The notes beneath the pieces were generated by a model. That model did no database searches. It saw only the letters and a list, made by a program, of their open reading frames with translations, and was not told the origin of the DNA. Shown piece by piece: positions 21,275 through 33,541 of a stretch of DNA of 64,000 bases; position 1 is the stretch's first letter, and each line of letters begins with the position of its first letter. Position numbers and translations under genes: made by a program. Where the stretch lies: positions 1-64,000 of the forward strand of contig NZ_JMTB01000113.1 of assembly GCF_000734965.1 (NCBI RefSeq), written 5' to 3'. Source of the stretch: Trabulsiella guamensis ATCC 49490 (GTDB taxonomy: Bacteria; Pseudomonadota; Gammaproteobacteria; Enterobacterales; Enterobacteriaceae).

Positions 21275-21710
21275 GATTCTGGACCCGCGCATTGGCGAAC
21301 AGTTCCCACTGCCGACCTATGCCACCTCCGGCTCCGCTGGACTTGATCTGCGAGCCTGTCTCGACGACGCCGTAGAGCTGGCGCCAGGTGCCACTACGCT
21401 GCTGCCGACCGGTCTGGCTATTCATATCGCCGATCCATCGCTGGCGGCGGTGATTCTGCCGCGCTCAGGCCTTGGTCATAAGCACGGTATCGTACTGGGC
21501 AACCTGGTCGGCCTGATCGATTCCGATTATCAAGGGCAACTGATGGTTTCCGTGTGGAACCGCGGCCAGAGCAGCTTCACTATCCAGCCAGGCGAGCGTG
21601 TCGCACAAATGGTCTTTGTGCCCGTGGTACAGGCAGAGTTTAATCTGGTGGAAGCGTTCGACGAGAGTGATCGCGGCGAAGGTGGTTTCGGCCATTCCGG
21701 GCGCCACTAA
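21255..21710 (+). CDS. dut: dUTP diphosphatase
   Basis: This homotrimeric dUTPase hydrolyses dUTP to dUMP and keeps uracil out of DNA. It has 151 residues. The five family motifs are present: [44 protein letters not shown] and the glycine-rich [10 protein letters not shown] tail. It starts inside the coaBC end (ATG at 21255; the ATG at 21252 is an alternative), as in E. coli. Confidence 0.98.
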   Translation: MKKIDVKILDPRIGEQFPLPTYATSGSAGLDLRACLDDAVELAPGATTLLPTGLAIHIADPSLAAVILPRSGLGHKHGIVLGNLVGLIDSDYQGQLMVSVWNRGQSSFTIQPGERVAQMVFVPVVQAEFNLVEAFDESDRGEGGFGHSGRH

Positions 21711-21747
21711 ACAACCACGCCCCACAGCGTAATAATGCTAAAACAAG

Positions 21748-21767
21748 CCGCAAACAGTCGTTTGCGG
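21748..21767. repeat. Nested inverted repeat between dut and slmA
   Basis: An 8-bp perfect stem (CCGCAAAC / GTTTGCGG, AGTC loop) is enclosed by a second imperfect pair of arms, CCCACAGCG at 21721-21729 and CGCTGTGTGG at 21769-21778. No T-tract follows, so it is not an ordinary terminator. It could stabilise the dut 3' end or shape the slmA leader. Confidence 0.5.
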
Positions 21768-21822
21768 TCGCTGTGTGGATGGCTGCCCGGTAACTGTTTA
21801 TTTTTCAGGGGTATTTTAGAAC

Positions 21823-22419
21823 ATGGCAGAAAAGCAAACTGCGAAAAGGAACCGTCGCGAAGAAATACTTCAATCTCTGGCACTCATGCTGGAATCCAGC
21901 GATGGCAGTCAACGTATTACAACGGCAAAACTGGCTGCGTCTGTGGGCGTGTCCGAAGCGGCGTTGTATCGTCATTTTCCCAGCAAAACCCGCATGTTCG
22001 ATAGCCTCATTGAGTTTATCGAAGACAGTCTGACAACCCGCATCAACCTAATCATGAAGGATGAAAAAGACACCGCCGCGCGCGTGCGACTTATCGTGCT
22101 GCTGGTGCTCGGCTTTGGGGAACGTAATCCGGGGCTTACCCGTATTCTCACCGGCCATGCGCTGATGTTTGAACAGGACAGGTTGCAGGGAAGGATCAAT
22201 CAGCTTTTCGAACGCATTGAATCGCAGTTGCGCCAGGTGCTGAGAGAAAAGCGTATGCGCGAAGGTGAGGGGTATCAGACTGACGAAACGCTGCTGGCGA
22301 GCCTGTTGCTGGCATATTGTGAAGGGATGCTCTCTCGTTTTGTACGCAGCGAATTCAAATACCGCCCGACGGACGACTTTGACGCCCGCTGGCCGCTCCT
22401 CGCCGCACAACTGCAGTAA
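21823..22419 (+). CDS. slmA: Nucleoid occlusion factor SlmA
   Basis: This TetR-family DNA-binding protein binds chromosomal SlmA sites and antagonises FtsZ so that division does not cut the nucleoid. It has 198 residues. The N-terminal helix-turn-helix is [21 protein letters not shown] (residues ~33-53); the rest is the helical dimer and FtsZ-interaction domain. Gene order dut-slmA-pyrE is the standard one. Confidence 0.97.
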   Translation: MAEKQTAKRNRREEILQSLALMLESSDGSQRITTAKLAASVGVSEAALYRHFPSKTRMFDSLIEFIEDSLTTRINLIMKDEKDTAARVRLIVLLVLGFGERNPGLTRILTGHALMFEQDRLQGRINQLFERIESQLRQVLREKRMREGEGYQTDETLLASLLLAYCEGMLSRFVRSEFKYRPTDDFDARWPLLAAQLQ

Positions 22420-22425
22420 TCACTG

Positions 22426-22450
22426 GCCCGGTAAGCACTTGCCACCGGGC
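22426..22450. terminator. Hairpin between convergent slmA and pyrE
   Basis: A 7-bp stem GCCCGGT / ACCGGGC with an 11-base loop sits 7 bp after the slmA stop and 15 bp from the pyrE stop. The T-tract is weak (AGTTTCTGTT), so termination may be partial. Confidence 0.5.
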
Positions 22451-22464
22451 AGTTTCTGTTCCGC

Positions 22465-23106
22465 TTATACGCCAAACGCTTCGCGATACGCACGTACCTT
22501 AGCCAGATGCTCCGCCATTTCCGGCTTTTCTTCCAGATAAGCAATCAGATCTTTCAAGGTGATGATGGAAATTACATGACAGCCGTAATCGCGCTCGACC
22601 TCCTGAATCGCGGAAATATCTGCACGACCACGTTCCTGACGATCCAGTGAAATCAGTACGCCAGCCAGCGTCGCACCGTGGGCCTGAATAATCTCCATGG
22701 ACTCGCGAATCGCCGTGCCTGCAGTGATCACATCATCCACCAGCATTACACGGCCTTGTAACGGGCTGCCGACCAGGGTTCCACCTTCACCGTGGTCTTT
22801 GGCTTCTTTGCGGTTAAAGCAGTACGGATAGTCACGGTCATGGTGTTCTGCCAGCGCAACAGCCGTTGTGGTGGCGATGGGGATCCCTTTGTAAGCCGGC
22901 CCGAACAGCAGATCAAAATCGATACCGGAATCCACTAACGCTTCCGCATAGAAACGGCCTAACAGTGCCAGATCGCGCCCGGTATTAAACAGCCCGGCGT
23001 TGAAGAAATAGGGGCTCTTGCGCCCGGATTTCAGCGTAAACTCGCCAAACTTCAGTACCTGCTTGTTAAGCGCAAATTCAATAAACTGGCGCTGATATAG
23101 TTTCAT
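22465..23106 (-). CDS. pyrE: Orotate phosphoribosyltransferase
   Basis: PyrE makes OMP from orotate and PRPP in pyrimidine synthesis. It has 213 residues. The PRPP-binding motif is [17 protein letters not shown], and the catalytic loop [11 protein letters not shown] is intact. The start at 23106 gives the family N-terminus [13 protein letters not shown]. The gene lies downstream of rph with an attenuator hairpin between, so its expression should respond to UTP level through coupled translation of rph. Confidence 0.98.
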   Translation of the reverse strand: MKLYQRQFIEFALNKQVLKFGEFTLKSGRKSPYFFNAGLFNTGRDLALLGRFYAEALVDSGIDFDLLFGPAYKGIPIATTTAVALAEHHDRDYPYCFNRKEAKDHGEGGTLVGSPLQGRVMLVDDVITAGTAIRESMEIIQAHGATLAGVLISLDRQERGRADISAIQEVERDYGCHVISIITLKDLIAYLEEKPEMAEHLAKVRAYREAFGV

Positions 23107-23138
23107 GGATTCGCTCCTCATCTCACTTAATGACAGAC

Positions 23139-23163
23139 AAAAAAAAGGGCGACTACGTCGCCC
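23139..23163 (-). terminator. pyrE attenuator
   Basis: On the minus strand a perfect 7-bp stem GGGCGAC / GTCGCCC with a three-base loop is followed by eight T. It starts six bases after the rph stop and lies before pyrE. In E. coli this structure terminates transcription unless ribosomes translating the end of rph follow RNA polymerase closely, as happens at low UTP. The rph stop-to-hairpin spacing here supports the same mechanism. Confidence 0.93.
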
Positions 23164-23168
23164 TGAAA

Positions 23169-23885
23169 TCAATTTTCTAACGCCGCTTTCTGCGTCGCTA
23201 CAATAGATTCGATTCCCCCTCTGGCCAGCGCCAGCAAGGTGAGAAGTTCTTCGTGAGTGAACGGCTCGCCTTCGGCCGTGCCCTGCACCTCAATGATGCG
23301 CCCGTCTTCAGTCATCACTACGTTCATGTCGGTTTCTGCGGCGGAATCTTCAACATACTCCAGATCGCAGACGGCAGCGCCATCCACGATGCCGACAGAG
23401 ACGGCGGCCACCATCCCTTTCATCGGGTTAGTTTTGAGTTTGCCCGCGGCTACCAGCTTATTCAACGCATCCGCCAGCGCCACGCAGGCCCCAGTGATAG
23501 ACGCAGTGCGGGTGCCGCCATCAGCCTGGATGACATCGCAATCGAGAGTAATGGTGAACTCGCCCAGCGTTTTCAGATCCACCGCCGCACGCAGCGCACG
23601 GGCGATTAGTCGCTGGATTTCCATGGTACGACCGCCCTGTTTGCCTTTGGCGGCTTCACGGGCGTTACGGGTGTGGGTCGCACGTGGCAGCATGCCGTAT
23701 TCGGCAGTGATCCAGCCCTGGCCCTGGCCTTTCAGAAAACGTGGAACACCTTCTTCGATCGAGGCGGTACACAATACTTTGGTGTCGCCAAATTCGACAA
23801 GCACGGAGCCTTCAGCGTGTTTTGTATAGTTACGGGTCAGGGTTACGGGGCGCACCTGATGAGCGCTACGACCTGCTGGACGCAT
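23169..23885 (-). CDS. rph: Ribonuclease PH
   Basis: This phosphorolytic 3'-5' exoribonuclease trims tRNA precursors. It has 238 residues from MRPAGRS to ATQKAALEN. RNase PH blocks such as [19 protein letters not shown] and [17 protein letters not shown] are present. The frame is intact to its normal end, unlike E. coli K-12, where a -1 frameshift truncates rph and lowers pyrE. It is the leader cistron for pyrE attenuation. Confidence 0.98.
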   Translation of the reverse strand: MRPAGRSAHQVRPVTLTRNYTKHAEGSVLVEFGDTKVLCTASIEEGVPRFLKGQGQGWITAEYGMLPRATHTRNAREAAKGKQGGRTMEIQRLIARALRAAVDLKTLGEFTITLDCDVIQADGGTRTASITGACVALADALNKLVAAGKLKTNPMKGMVAAVSVGIVDGAAVCDLEYVEDSAAETDMNVVMTEDGRIIEVQGTAEGEPFTHEELLTLLALARGGIESIVATQKAALEN

Positions 23886-23922
23886 GATGTTTTTCTCCGG
23901 CGTGAAACCAATGTGGCTGCGC

Positions 23923-23978
23923 ATTATACGGATTAAACGCGCTTATTCCTATCCCGTGCGGCCCCGGAAAGCTATAAT
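23923..23978. promoter_or_regulatory. Divergent rph / yicC promoters
   Basis: Two perfect TATAAT hexamers stand back to back: 23923-23928 on the minus strand for rph-pyrE and 23973-23978 on the plus strand for yicC. The matching -35 hexamers are poor. A run of C (23979-23984) follows the yicC -10. Confidence 0.55.
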
Positions 23979-24012
23979 CCCCCCATCTCTCCGACAAAAA
24001 ACGGGAACGTCT

Positions 24013-24876
24013 ATGATCCGCAGTATGACCGCCTATGCCCGGCGTGAAATCAAGGGTGAGTGGGGCACTGCCGCGTGGGAACTGCGCTCGGTAAACCAAC
24101 GTTATCTGGAAACCTATTTTCGTCTGCCGGAACAGTTCCGCAGCCTTGAGCCGGTGGTGCGTGAGCGCCTCCGCGCCCGCCTGACACGCGGAAAAATCGA
24201 ATGTAACCTGCGGTTTGAGCCTGATGCCAGCGCGCAAGGGGAGTTAATCCTCAATGAAAAACTGGCTAAACAGTTGGTCAGTGCCGCCAACTGGGTCAAA
24301 ATGCAGAGCGATGAAGGTGAAATCGATCCGGTCGATATACTACGCTGGCCTGGCGTAATGGCAGCGCAGGAGCAGGATCTGGACGCTATCGCGGCGGAGA
24401 TCCTCACGGCGCTTGACGGTACGCTGGACGACTTCATTGTCGCCCGCGAAACGGAAGGTCAGGCGCTGAAAGCGCTGATCGAACAGCGCCTGGAAGGCGT
24501 AAGTACAGAAGTGGGTAAAGTCCGTGCGCATATGCCTGAAATTCTGCAGTGGCAACGCGACCGTCTGGTGGCGAAGCTGGAAGAGGCGGAAGTACAACTG
24601 GAAAACAACCGTCTGGAGCAGGAACTGGTACTGATGGCGCAGCGTATCGACGTTGCCGAAGAGCTGGATCGCCTGGAAGCACACGTGAAGGAAACCTATA
24701 ACATCCTGAAGAAGAAAGAAGCGGTCGGCCGCCGTCTCGACTTCATGATGCAGGAATTCAACCGCGAATCGAACACGCTGGCCTCGAAATCCATCAATGC
24801 GGAAGTGACCAATTCCGCCATCGAACTGAAAGTGCTGATCGAACAAATGCGCGAGCAGATTCAAAATATCGAGTAG
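24013..24876 (+). CDS. yicC: YicC family endoribonuclease
   Basis: This 287-residue YicC protein opens MIRSMTAYARREIKGEWG. The family is a conserved bacterial endoribonuclease; in E. coli YicC has been linked to decay of the small RNA RyhB. The central and C-terminal regions are strongly charged helices (LEEAEVQLENNRLEQEL onward) and the conserved tail is FMMQEFNRESNTLASKS. The start at 24013 matches the family; earlier in-frame codons lie in the promoter region. It is followed by a clear terminator. Confidence 0.95.
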   Translation: MIRSMTAYARREIKGEWGTAAWELRSVNQRYLETYFRLPEQFRSLEPVVRERLRARLTRGKIECNLRFEPDASAQGELILNEKLAKQLVSAANWVKMQSDEGEIDPVDILRWPGVMAAQEQDLDAIAAEILTALDGTLDDFIVARETEGQALKALIEQRLEGVSTEVGKVRAHMPEILQWQRDRLVAKLEEAEVQLENNRLEQELVLMAQRIDVAEELDRLEAHVKETYNILKKKEAVGRRLDFMMQEFNRESNTLASKSINAEVTNSAIELKVLIEQMREQIQNIE

Positions 24877-24917
24877 GATTCAGGTACGTTCAGAATATAA
24901 ATCATCATCATCGCTAA

Positions 24918-24940
24918 GTCCGCATCATCGCGGACTTTTT
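24918..24940 (+). terminator. yicC terminator
   Basis: A perfect 6-bp stem GTCCGC / GCGGAC, extendable by A-T pairs, with loop ATCATC is followed by five T, 40 bp after the yicC stop. Confidence 0.88.
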
Positions 24941-25069
24941 AACTTCTGCATTAAACCACCCGGCAAAATACATTAGAAATACTTATCCGAAATACCTCGC
25001 GTTAGAAAATCTCAATCGTGAGCGCGTGCACAAAACGCTAAGCTGCCGCCATCGTTGACGGGGGCAAGC

Positions 25070-27492
<2,423 letters not shown>

Positions 27493-27569
27493 TCAGGAAA
27501 ACGGCGCGTAAAATGCAATTAACCGCAGTAAAAAGTGTGACAAAGGCTACGTCACCCGAGCGCGGCGTG

Positions 27570-27575
27570 TATAAT
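27570..27575 (+). promoter_or_regulatory. Candidate -10 box of gmk-rpoZ-spoT
   Basis: A perfect TATAAT lies 48 bp before the gmk ATG in the 259-bp ligB-gmk gap. No good -35 is found 16-18 bp upstream. The gap otherwise shows no gene. Confidence 0.5.
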
Positions 27576-27589
27576 AGGCTCGTATGTAG

Positions 27590-28246
<657 letters not shown>

Positions 28247-28300
28247 ACCCACTTTCAGTATCATGCCCAGTCATTTCTTCACCTGTGGAGCATTTTAAGT

Positions 28301-28576
28301 ATGGCACGCGTAACTGTTCAGGACGCTGTAGAGAAAATTGGTAACCGTTTTGACCTGGTACTGGTCGCCGCGCGTCGCGCTCGTCAGATGCAGGTAGGCG
28401 GTAAAGATCCGCTGGTACCGGAAGAAAACGATAAAACCACCGTTATCGCGCTGCGCGAAATCGAAGAAGGCCTGATTAACAACCAGATCCTCGACGTACG
28501 TGAGCGCCAGGAGCAGCAAGAGCAGGAAGCCGCAGAACTGCAGGCCGTTACCGCCATTGCTGAAGGTCGTCGTTAA
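28301..28576 (+). CDS. rpoZ: RNA polymerase omega subunit
   Basis: This 91-residue subunit helps assemble beta' and forms part of the (p)ppGpp site 1. It starts [19 protein letters not shown] and carries the conserved [10 protein letters not shown] segment. It lies 54 bp after gmk and 19 bp before spoT. Confidence 0.98.
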
Positions 28577-28595
28577 TTAAACCTGCGGGTCGCCC

Positions 28596-30713
28596 TTGTA
28601 TCTGTTTGAAAGCCTGAATCAGCTGATTCAAACTTACCTGCCTGAAGATCAAATCAAGCGTCTTCAGCAGGCGTATCTCGTTGCACGTGATGCTCACGAG
28701 GGCCAGACACGTTCAAGCGGTGAACCCTATATCACGCACCCGGTGGCGGTAGCCTGTATCCTGGCCGAGATGAAACTCGACTACGAAACGCTGATGGCTG
28801 CCCTGCTGCATGACGTGATTGAAGATACCCCCGCCACCTACCAGGATATGGAACAGCTGTTTGGCAAAAGCGTTGCTGAACTGGTGGAAGGGGTGTCGAA
28901 ACTGGATAAACTCAAGTTTCGCGACAAGAAAGAGGCGCAAGCCGAAAACTTTCGCAAGATGATTATGGCGATGGTGCAGGATATCCGCGTCATTCTCATC
29001 AAGCTCGCTGACCGCACCCATAATATGCGCACGCTGGGCTCCCTCCGCCCGGACAAGCGCCGCCGAATTGCCCGTGAAACCCTCGAAATCTATAGTCCGC
29101 TGGCACACCGTTTAGGTATTCATCACATTAAAACTGAGCTCGAAGAGCTGGGTTTTGAAGCGTTGTACCCGAACCGCTATCGCGTGATTAAAGAGGTGGT
29201 GAAAGCCGCGCGCGGCAACCGTAAAGAGATGATCCAGAAAATCCTCTCTGAAATCGAAGGGCGTTTGCAGGAGGCCGGCATTCCCTGTCGTGTGAGCGGG
29301 CGTGAGAAGCATCTGTACTCCATCTACTGCAAAATGGTGCTGAAAGAGCAGCGTTTTCACTCCATCATGGATATCTACGCGTTCCGCGTAATTGTTCATG
29401 ATCCGGATACCTGCTACCGCGTACTCGGTCAGATGCACAGCCTGTACAAACCCCGTCCGGGACGAGTCAAAGACTATATCGCCATTCCGAAGGCGAACGG
29501 TTATCAGTCTTTGCATACCTCAATGATTGGACCGCACGGCGTGCCGGTTGAGGTCCAGATCCGTACCGAAGACATGGATCAAATGGCGGAAATGGGGGTC
29601 GCGGCGCACTGGGCTTATAAAGAACATGGCGGCGAAAGCAGCACCACCGCGCAAATTCGCGCCCAGCGCTGGATGCAGAGTCTGCTTGAACTCCAGCAAA
29701 GCGCAGGTAGTTCGTTTGAGTTTATCGAGAGCGTAAAATCTGATCTCTTCCCGGATGAGATTTATGTTTTCACACCGGAAGGCCGCATTGTCGAATTGCC
29801 GGCAGGCGCGACGCCGGTCGACTTCGCCTATGCAGTACATACTGATATTGGTCATGCCTGTGTTGGCGCGCGTGTCGATCGCCAGCCTTATCCACTGTCG
29901 CAGTCGCTTTCCAGTGGTCAGACCGTAGAAATTATCACCGCCCCTGGCGCGCGTCCGAATGCTGCCTGGCTGAACTTTGTCGTGAGTTCGAAAGCGCGCG
30001 CTAAAATTCGCCAGTTGCTGAAAAACCTTAAGCGTGATGATTCTGTCAGCCTGGGGCGTCGTCTGCTTAACCATGCGTTAGGCGGCAGCCGCAAGCTGGC
30101 CGAAATCCCGCAAGAGAACATTCAACGCGAGCTTGATCGCATGAAGCTGGCAAGCCTTGACGATCTGCTGGCGGAAATCGGCCTCGGCAACGCGATGAGC
30201 GTCGTAGTCGCGAAAAACCTGTTGCAGGGCGAAACTGCAACAGCCGCACCATCGACTGCGCAGGGACACGGACATCTGCCGATTAAAGGCGCGGATGGCG
30301 TGCTGATCACCTTCGCCAAGTGCTGTCGCCCGATTCCCGGCGATCCGATCATCGCTCACGTCAGCCCTGGCAAAGGGCTGGTGATCCACCATGAATCCTG
30401 CCGTAACATCCGTGGCTACCAGAAAGAACCAGAGAAATTCATGGCGGTAGAGTGGGATAAAGAAACCGAGCAGGAGTTCATCACCGAAATTAAGGTGGAT
30501 ATGTTCAACCACCAGGGTGCGCTGGCAAACCTGACGGCGGCAATCAACACCGCGTCGTCCAATATTCAGAGTCTGAATACGGAAGAAAAAGACGGCCGCG
30601 TATACAGCGCGTTTATCCGTCTGACCGCCCGCGATCGCGTCCATCTGGCAAATATCATGCGTAAAATTCGCGTGATGCCAGACGTGATTAAAGTCACCCG
30701 TAACCGAAACTAG
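28596..30713 (+). CDS. spoT: Bifunctional (p)ppGpp synthetase/hydrolase SpoT
   Basis: SpoT is the main hydrolase of (p)ppGpp, with weak synthetase activity, integrating fatty-acid, iron and carbon starvation. It has 705 residues (702 in E. coli). Domains in order are the HD hydrolase (H72-D73 in AALLHDVIEDT), the synthetase (~200-380; GRVKDYIAIPKANGYQSLHT), TGS (~390-450; EIYVFTPEGRIVELPAGATP), a helical/zinc-finger region (FAKCCRPIPGD) and a C-terminal ACT domain. The start is TTG, as in E. coli. A small length gain near residues 560-570 lies in a variable linker. Confidence 0.98.
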   Translation: MYLFESLNQLIQTYLPEDQIKRLQQAYLVARDAHEGQTRSSGEPYITHPVAVACILAEMKLDYETLMAALLHDVIEDTPATYQDMEQLFGKSVAELVEGVSKLDKLKFRDKKEAQAENFRKMIMAMVQDIRVILIKLADRTHNMRTLGSLRPDKRRRIARETLEIYSPLAHRLGIHHIKTELEELGFEALYPNRYRVIKEVVKAARGNRKEMIQKILSEIEGRLQEAGIPCRVSGREKHLYSIYCKMVLKEQRFHSIMDIYAFRVIVHDPDTCYRVLGQMHSLYKPRPGRVKDYIAIPKANGYQSLHTSMIGPHGVPVEVQIRTEDMDQMAEMGVAAHWAYKEHGGESSTTAQIRAQRWMQSLLELQQSAGSSFEFIESVKSDLFPDEIYVFTPEGRIVELPAGATPVDFAYAVHTDIGHACVGARVDRQPYPLSQSLSSGQTVEIITAPGARPNAAWLNFVVSSKARAKIRQLLKNLKRDDSVSLGRRLLNHALGGSRKLAEIPQENIQRELDRMKLASLDDLLAEIGLGNAMSVVVAKNLLQGETATAAPSTAQGHGHLPIKGADGVLITFAKCCRPIPGDPIIAHVSPGKGLVIHHESCRNIRGYQKEPEKFMAVEWDKETEQEFITEIKVDMFNHQGALANLTAAINTASSNIQSLNTEEKDGRVYSAFIRLTARDRVHLANIMRKIRVMPDVIKVTRNRN

Positions 30714-30717
30714 AAAC

Positions 30718-31407
30718 ATGAATCAAAAACGTTATGAGCGCATTTGTGAAATGCTCGCCCGACGCCAGCCTGATCTGACGGTCTGCATGGAGCAGGTGCA
30801 CAAACCTCATAATGTCTCCGCGATTATCCGCACTGCCGACGCAGTTGGTGTGCATGAAGTACATGCGATCTGGCCTGGCAACCGCATGCGTACCATGGCA
30901 TCCACGGCGGCGGGCAGCAACAGCTGGGTCAGCGTCAAAACACACCCGACGATTGACGACGCCGTTACACACCTGAAAGCGCGCGGCATGCAGGTGCTGG
31001 CAACGCACCTTTCAGGGAAAGCCGTCGATTTTCGCGATATCGATTACACCCGCCCGACCTGCATTCTGATGGGGCAGGAGAAAACCGGGATCAGCCAGCA
31101 AGCGCTGACGCTGGCGGACCAGGAGATCATCATTCCGATGATCGGCATGGTGCAGTCGCTCAATGTCTCCGTCGCCTCTGCGTTAATTCTCTACGAAGCG
31201 CAGCGCCAGCGTCAGAACGCCGGTATGTACGAACGTGACAACAGCATGCTGCCGGAAGAGGAACAACAGCGTTTGCTGTTTGAAGGTGGTTATCCGGTGC
31301 TGGCGCGCGTCGCGAAACGCAAAAAATTGCCCTACCCTCACGTGAATGCGTCCGGCGATATCGAAGCCGATGCGGCGTGGTGGGCCACGATGCAGGCAGC
31401 GAGATAA
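30718..31407 (+). CDS. trmH: tRNA (guanosine-2'-O)-methyltransferase
   Basis: This SPOUT-class enzyme (SpoU) methylates G18 in the tRNA D-loop. It has 229 residues. The knotted SAM site is CILMGQEKTGIS, followed by IPMIGMVQSLNVSVASALIL. The gene is four bases after spoT and three before recG, so the three are tightly coupled. Confidence 0.98.
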   Translation: MNQKRYERICEMLARRQPDLTVCMEQVHKPHNVSAIIRTADAVGVHEVHAIWPGNRMRTMASTAAGSNSWVSVKTHPTIDDAVTHLKARGMQVLATHLSGKAVDFRDIDYTRPTCILMGQEKTGISQQALTLADQEIIIPMIGMVQSLNVSVASALILYEAQRQRQNAGMYERDNSMLPEEEQQRLLFEGGYPVLARVAKRKKLPYPHVNASGDIEADAAWWATMQAAR

Positions 31408-31410
31408 GCC

Positions 31411-33492
31411 ATGGGCGGCCGTCTGCTGGATGCCGTTCCGCTGAGTTCGCTCACCGGCGTTGGCGCGGCGCAGACCAGTAAGCTCGCGAAAATCGGCCTG
31501 CATACCGTGCAGGATTTACTCCTGCATCTGCCGCTGCGTTACGAAGACCGCACCCAACTTTATCCCATTAACGACCTGCTCCCCGGCGTCTATGCGACCG
31601 TGGAAGGTGAAGTGCTGAACTGCAACATCTCGTTTGGTGGTCGTCGCATGATGACCTGCCAGATCAGCGACGGCACTGGCATTCTCACCATGCGTTTTTT
31701 CAACTTCAACGCAGCGATGAAAAACAGCCTTGCGACCGGGCGTCGTGTGCTGGCCTATGGTGAAGCCAAACGCGGCAAATATGGCGCGGAAATGATCCAC
31801 CCGGAATACCGCGTGCAGGGCGATCTCAGCACACCAGAGCTGCAGGAAACGCTGACGCCGGTTTACCCGACGACAGAAGGCGTCAGGCAGGCAACGCTGC
31901 GCAAGCTCACTGACCAGGCCCTGGATTTGCTCGACACCTGCGCTATTGCCGAGCTACTGCCGCCCGATCTGGCGCAAGGAATGATGAGCCTGCCCGAAGC
32001 GCTGCGCACGCTGCATCGTCCACCGCCGACCATGCAACTGAGCGACCTTGAAACCGGGCAACACCCGGCGCAACAGCGCCTGATTCTCGAAGAGCTGCTG
32101 GCGCATAACCTGAGCATGCTGGCGCTACGCGCGGGCGCTCAGCGCTATCACGCTCAGCCACTCAGCCCGAAAGATGATTTGAAAAACCAGTTGCTGGCCG
32201 CGCTGCCGTTTAAACCTACCGGCGCGCAGGAACGTGTGGTCGCGGAAATCGAACGCGATATGGCGTTGGATATACCGATGATGCGTCTGGTGCAGGGCGA
32301 TGTCGGTTCCGGGAAAACGCTGGTTGCCGCGCTGGCTGCGCTGCGGGCGATTAGTCATGGTAATCAGGTGGCGCTGATGGCGCCGACGGAGCTGCTCGCA
32401 GAGCAGCACGCCAACAACTTCCGCAACTGGTTTGCTCCGCTCGGCGTTGAAGTCGGCTGGCTGGCTGGCAAACAAAAAGGCAAAGCGCGTATTGCACAGC
32501 AAGAGGCCATCGCCAGCGGGCAGGTGCAGATGGTTGTAGGTACTCACGCTATTTTTCAGGAACAGGTGCAGTTCAACGGACTGGCGCTGGTGATCATCGA
32601 CGAACAGCACCGTTTCGGCGTGCATCAGCGGCTGGCGTTGTGGGAAAAAGGCCAGCAGCAGGGTTTTCACCCGCATCAGTTGATCATGACCGCGACGCCA
32701 ATTCCACGCACCCTGGCAATGACCGCCTATGCCGATCTCGACACATCTGTTATCGACGAGCTCCCTCCCGGGCGTACACCGGTGTCAACTGTCGCCATCC
32801 CGGATACGCGCCGCCATGAAATTATCGACCGCGTGCGCCATGCCGGTACCGCTGAAGGGCGTCAGGCGTACTGGGTTTGTACGCTTATTGAAGAGTCAGA
32901 GTTACTGGAAGCCCAGGCGGCAGAAGCCACCTGGGAAGAACTCAGACTGGCGCTGCCGGAGCTGAAAATCGGACTGGTGCATGGTCGCATGAAGCCTGCC
33001 GAGAAGCAGGACGTCATGCAGGCGTTTAAACAGGGCGACCTGCAACTGCTGGTGGCAACGACGGTCATTGAAGTGGGCGTGGACGTCCCTAACGCCAGCC
33101 TGATGATCATTGAAAACCCGGAGCGGCTTGGTCTTGCGCAACTCCATCAGTTGCGTGGGCGTGTCGGGCGCGGCGCAGTGGCCTCCCATTGCGTCCTGCT
33201 CTACAAATCGCCACTGTCGAAAACCGCGCAAAAGCGTTTGCAGGTGCTGCGCGACAGCAACGATGGCTTTGTGATTGCCCAGAAAGACCTGGAGATCCGC
33301 GGTCCCGGCGAATTGCTCGGTACGCGTCAGACCGGCAACGCCGAGTTTAAAGTCGCTGACCTGCTGCGCGATCAGGGCATGATCCCCGACGTTCAGCGCA
33401 TCGCCCGTCATATTCATGAACGTTATCCGGCACAGGCGCAGGCGCTGATCGAACGCTGGATGCCGGAAACAGAACGCTATTCCAACGCGTAG
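31411..33492 (+). CDS. recG: ATP-dependent DNA helicase RecG
   Basis: RecG is the branch-migration helicase that remodels stalled forks, Holliday junctions and R-loops. It has 693 residues, equal to E. coli. The N-terminal wedge/OB domain (~60-160) contains FFNFNAAMKNSLATGRR. Helicase motifs are the Walker A GDVGSGKT, the DEQH box IIDEQHRFGV, TATPIPRTLAMT and QLRGRVGRG. The C-terminal TRG region is RGPGELLGTRQTGNAEF. In E. coli the next gene is gltS on the opposite strand; here glpX follows after 49 bp, a gene-order break. Confidence 0.98.
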   Translation: MGGRLLDAVPLSSLTGVGAAQTSKLAKIGLHTVQDLLLHLPLRYEDRTQLYPINDLLPGVYATVEGEVLNCNISFGGRRMMTCQISDGTGILTMRFFNFNAAMKNSLATGRRVLAYGEAKRGKYGAEMIHPEYRVQGDLSTPELQETLTPVYPTTEGVRQATLRKLTDQALDLLDTCAIAELLPPDLAQGMMSLPEALRTLHRPPPTMQLSDLETGQHPAQQRLILEELLAHNLSMLALRAGAQRYHAQPLSPKDDLKNQLLAALPFKPTGAQERVVAEIERDMALDIPMMRLVQGDVGSGKTLVAALAALRAISHGNQVALMAPTELLAEQHANNFRNWFAPLGVEVGWLAGKQKGKARIAQQEAIASGQVQMVVGTHAIFQEQVQFNGLALVIIDEQHRFGVHQRLALWEKGQQQGFHPHQLIMTATPIPRTLAMTAYADLDTSVIDELPPGRTPVSTVAIPDTRRHEIIDRVRHAGTAEGRQAYWVCTLIEESELLEAQAAEATWEELRLALPELKIGLVHGRMKPAEKQDVMQAFKQGDLQLLVATTVIEVGVDVPNASLMIIENPERLGLAQLHQLRGRVGRGAVASHCVLLYKSPLSKTAQKRLQVLRDSNDGFVIAQKDLEIRGPGELLGTRQTGNAEFKVADLLRDQGMIPDVQRIARHIHERYPAQAQALIERWMPETERYSNA

Positions 33493-33512
33493 CCCCTCCG
33501 ACGGAGCGGGCT
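33491..33512 (+). terminator. Weak hairpin after recG
   Basis: The sequence starting in the recG stop codon folds into a 9-bp stem with a single bulged C (AGCCC-CTCC / GGAG-C-GGGCT). A five-T run comes only seven bases later, so terminator strength is doubtful. It lies exactly at the recG/glpX junction. Confidence 0.4.
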
Positions 33513-33541
33513 TCGCTAATTTTTCCTCTGAAGAGTTTGCT

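Noticed and set aside
23169-23885. K-12-like frameshift in rph
   Set aside because: The reading frame continues unbroken to the normal C-terminus.
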